Source: Peptococcaceae bacterium UBA5767
Lineage (GTDB): Bacteria > Bacillota > TC1 > UBA5767
Assembly: GCA_002418765.1 (NCBI GenBank)
Contig: DIET01000015.1
Span: 69,950 to 112,717 of the forward strand
Direction of reading: 5' to 3'
Length of the DNA: 42,768 nt
Part shown: piece by piece, positions 41,931-42,768 of the stretch
How positions within the stretch are numbered: position 1 is the first letter of the stretch
Layout of the letters: each line of letters begins with the position of its first letter
Notes under the pieces: generated by a model
Told to the model about the DNA's origin: nothing
Database searches by the model: none
Seen by the model: only the letters and a program-made list of their open reading frames with translations
Program-made: the position numbers and the translations under genes

Positions 41931-42339
41931 ATGAATACAAAATATAAGTCAAATAACAATATCGTATATTCGTGCAAGTACCATATCGTTTGGTGTCTCA
42001 AATACCGTAGAAAGGTTTTAGTCGGCCAAATAGAGATTAGGTTAAGAGAATTGATTGCACAGATTTGTCATGAAGTTCAAGCGGATTTAATTGAGTTTGA
42101 AATCATGCCAGACCATGTACATCTCTTGGTTGAAATTGACCCGCAATACGGCGTACACAAGCTTGTAAAGACCCTGAAAGGAAAAACGCCCAGGATACTT
42201 CGGGGGGGGATTTCATCACTTGACAACCAAGCTTCCGACATTGTGGACAAATTCATATTTTGTGTCAACTGTAGGTGGTGCGCCTATGTCAATCATCAAG
42301 CAATACATTGAGAATCAAAAAACATCTCAGAGGAAGTAA
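41931..42339 (+). pseudogene. tnpA: IS200/IS605 transposase TnpA, frameshifted
   Basis: HUH Y1 transposase of about 136 aa. Start MNTKYKSNNNIVYSCKYHIVWCLKYRRKVL, HUH motif in IMPDHVHLLVEI. At the eight-G run 42202-42209 the frame changes: in the current frame the protein ends with unrelated residues at 42311, whereas one G fewer gives the normal ending (HHLTTKLPTLWTNSYFVS, then STVGGAPMSIIKQYIENQ) to TAA at 42337-42339. The catalytic Tyr in IIKQYIENQ is in the shifted part, so the encoded product is inactive unless slippage or a sequencing error explains it. Confidence 0.87.
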
Positions 42340-42343
42340 TCTT

Positions 42344-42768
42344 ATGCAGATAACAGTACAAATTAAATTGTTGCCGACACCCTTGCAAATAAGGTTGCTC
42401 GACAAAACAATGCTGACATACATTCGAGCGGTAAACGAAATGGTAGGCGATTTCTTAGAAGATAGCACTCTGAAGCCAACCTCAAAGACGATAAAGGCGC
42501 AACTTCCCAGCGCTTTAAAAAATCAGACAATACAAGATGCCAAAAGGGTATTCAGAAAATATTCCAAACAGCTTCAGACTGAAGCTAAAAAAGAGGTCTC
42601 TAACCAAAAAGAGATTAAAGTACCTATCTTGAAGAAACCTGTCGCCATCTGGAACAATCAGAACTACAGCATTGAATCCAACCGGATTTCAATTCCTGTA
42701 TGGTATGAAAACAAGTCAACACGATTGCTTATTGATGGTGTATTGACTGATTATCAGATTGACCTTCT
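42344..42768 (+). CDS. tnpB: TnpB-like (IS605 OrfB) protein, partial
   Basis: The N-terminal 141 residues of a TnpB-family protein, cut by the window edge. MQITVQIKLLPTPLQIRLLDKTMLTYIRAVNEM is the family N terminus; the RuvC nuclease residues and zinc finger would lie beyond the window. It starts 4 bp after the tnpA stop, as usual in IS605. TnpB members are RNA-guided nucleases; the guide RNA would come from the right end, not visible here. Confidence 0.88.
   Translation, partial: MQITVQIKLLPTPLQIRLLDKTMLTYIRAVNEMVGDFLEDSTLKPTSKTIKAQLPSALKNQTIQDAKRVFRKYSKQLQTEAKKEVSNQKEIKVPILKKPVAIWNNQNYSIESNRISIPVWYENKSTRLLIDGVLTDYQIDL

Larger units (their letters stand above)
41820..42768 (+). mobile_element. 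IS200/IS605-type insertion element, left part
   Basis: Left-end DNA hairpin CCCC-TAGC-TTTA-GCTA-t-GGGG (41848-41868), typical of the imperfect subterminal palindromes bound by single-strand HUH transposases, then tnpA and tnpB in the same direction. The exact left boundary is not fixed; no inverted terminal repeats or target duplications are expected for this family. The right end lies outside the window. Confidence 0.85.

Noticed and set aside
41737..41934. Short open frame between tRNA-Thr and tnpA
   Set aside because: It runs through the element's left-end hairpin, has no ribosome site and no protein-like pattern.
1..42768. CRISPR array or prophage
   Set aside because: No regularly spaced repeats, integrase, or phage structural genes seen; the only mobile DNA is the IS200/IS605 element at the right end.

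Overview
The window reads as a stretch of chromosome from a strictly anaerobic, Clostridia-like Firmicute with medium GC. Evidence for this is the tungsten/molybdenum aldehyde:ferredoxin oxidoreductase with its maturation genes, hybrid cluster protein (Hcp), rubrerythrin, strong AGGAGG ribosome binding sites, consensus sigma-A promoters, and many short intrinsic terminators. The genus cannot be fixed from sequence alone. The left edge cuts a SulP transporter and the right edge cuts a TnpB gene.

Layout. 1-3.4 kb: SulP anion transporter (minus) divergent from arsR-acr3, whose operator lies inside the promoter spacer. 3.4-7.4 kb: small glycine-rich membrane protein, padR next to a NapH-like membrane ferredoxin, a SixA-type phosphatase, a split ThrE-type exporter pair and rubrerythrin. 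7.5-13.6 kb: a CDP-alcohol phosphatidyltransferase, then a polyamine operon (arginine decarboxylase, agmatinase, carboxy(nor)spermidine dehydrogenase and decarboxylase) sufficient to go from arginine to spermidine by the carboxyspermidine route. 13.8-18.0 kb: a Moco/Tuco-type riboswitch in front of aldehyde ferredoxin oxidoreductase, a radical SAM/SPASM maturase, a MoaD-like and an E1-like protein, and a small unknown protein. 18.5-24.8 kb: a secreted Fn3/stalk-domain protein, an SDR plus CrtI-like oxidoreductase pair, threonine aldolase, a decayed small gene and a TspO-family protein.

24.9-29.9 kb is the most unusual part: a tightly overlapping cassette of cupin, cytosolic solute-binding-like protein, HypB/UreG-like GTPase and ABC ATPase, with no membrane permease, leading into hcp. 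It starts with a GTAAC-N4-GTTAC palindrome, which matches the motif remembered for the nitrosative-stress regulator HcpR, centred 41.5 bp before the predicted transcription start. This suggests a dedicated metal/cofactor-handling or repair system for Hcp; the function is inferred, not known.

30.0-34.5 kb: an ABC exporter broken by a frameshift in a homopolymer, an S66 peptidase, a rubrerythrin-VIT1 fusion and an EndoIII-like glycosylase. 34.6-41.5 kb: a structured leader or small RNA with its own promoter and terminator, then a complete N-type (Na+-linked) ATPase operon in the order beta, epsilon, Q, R, a, c, b, alpha, gamma. 41.6 kb to the end: tRNA-Thr(CGT) and the left part of an IS200/IS605 element with a frameshifted tnpA and partial tnpB.
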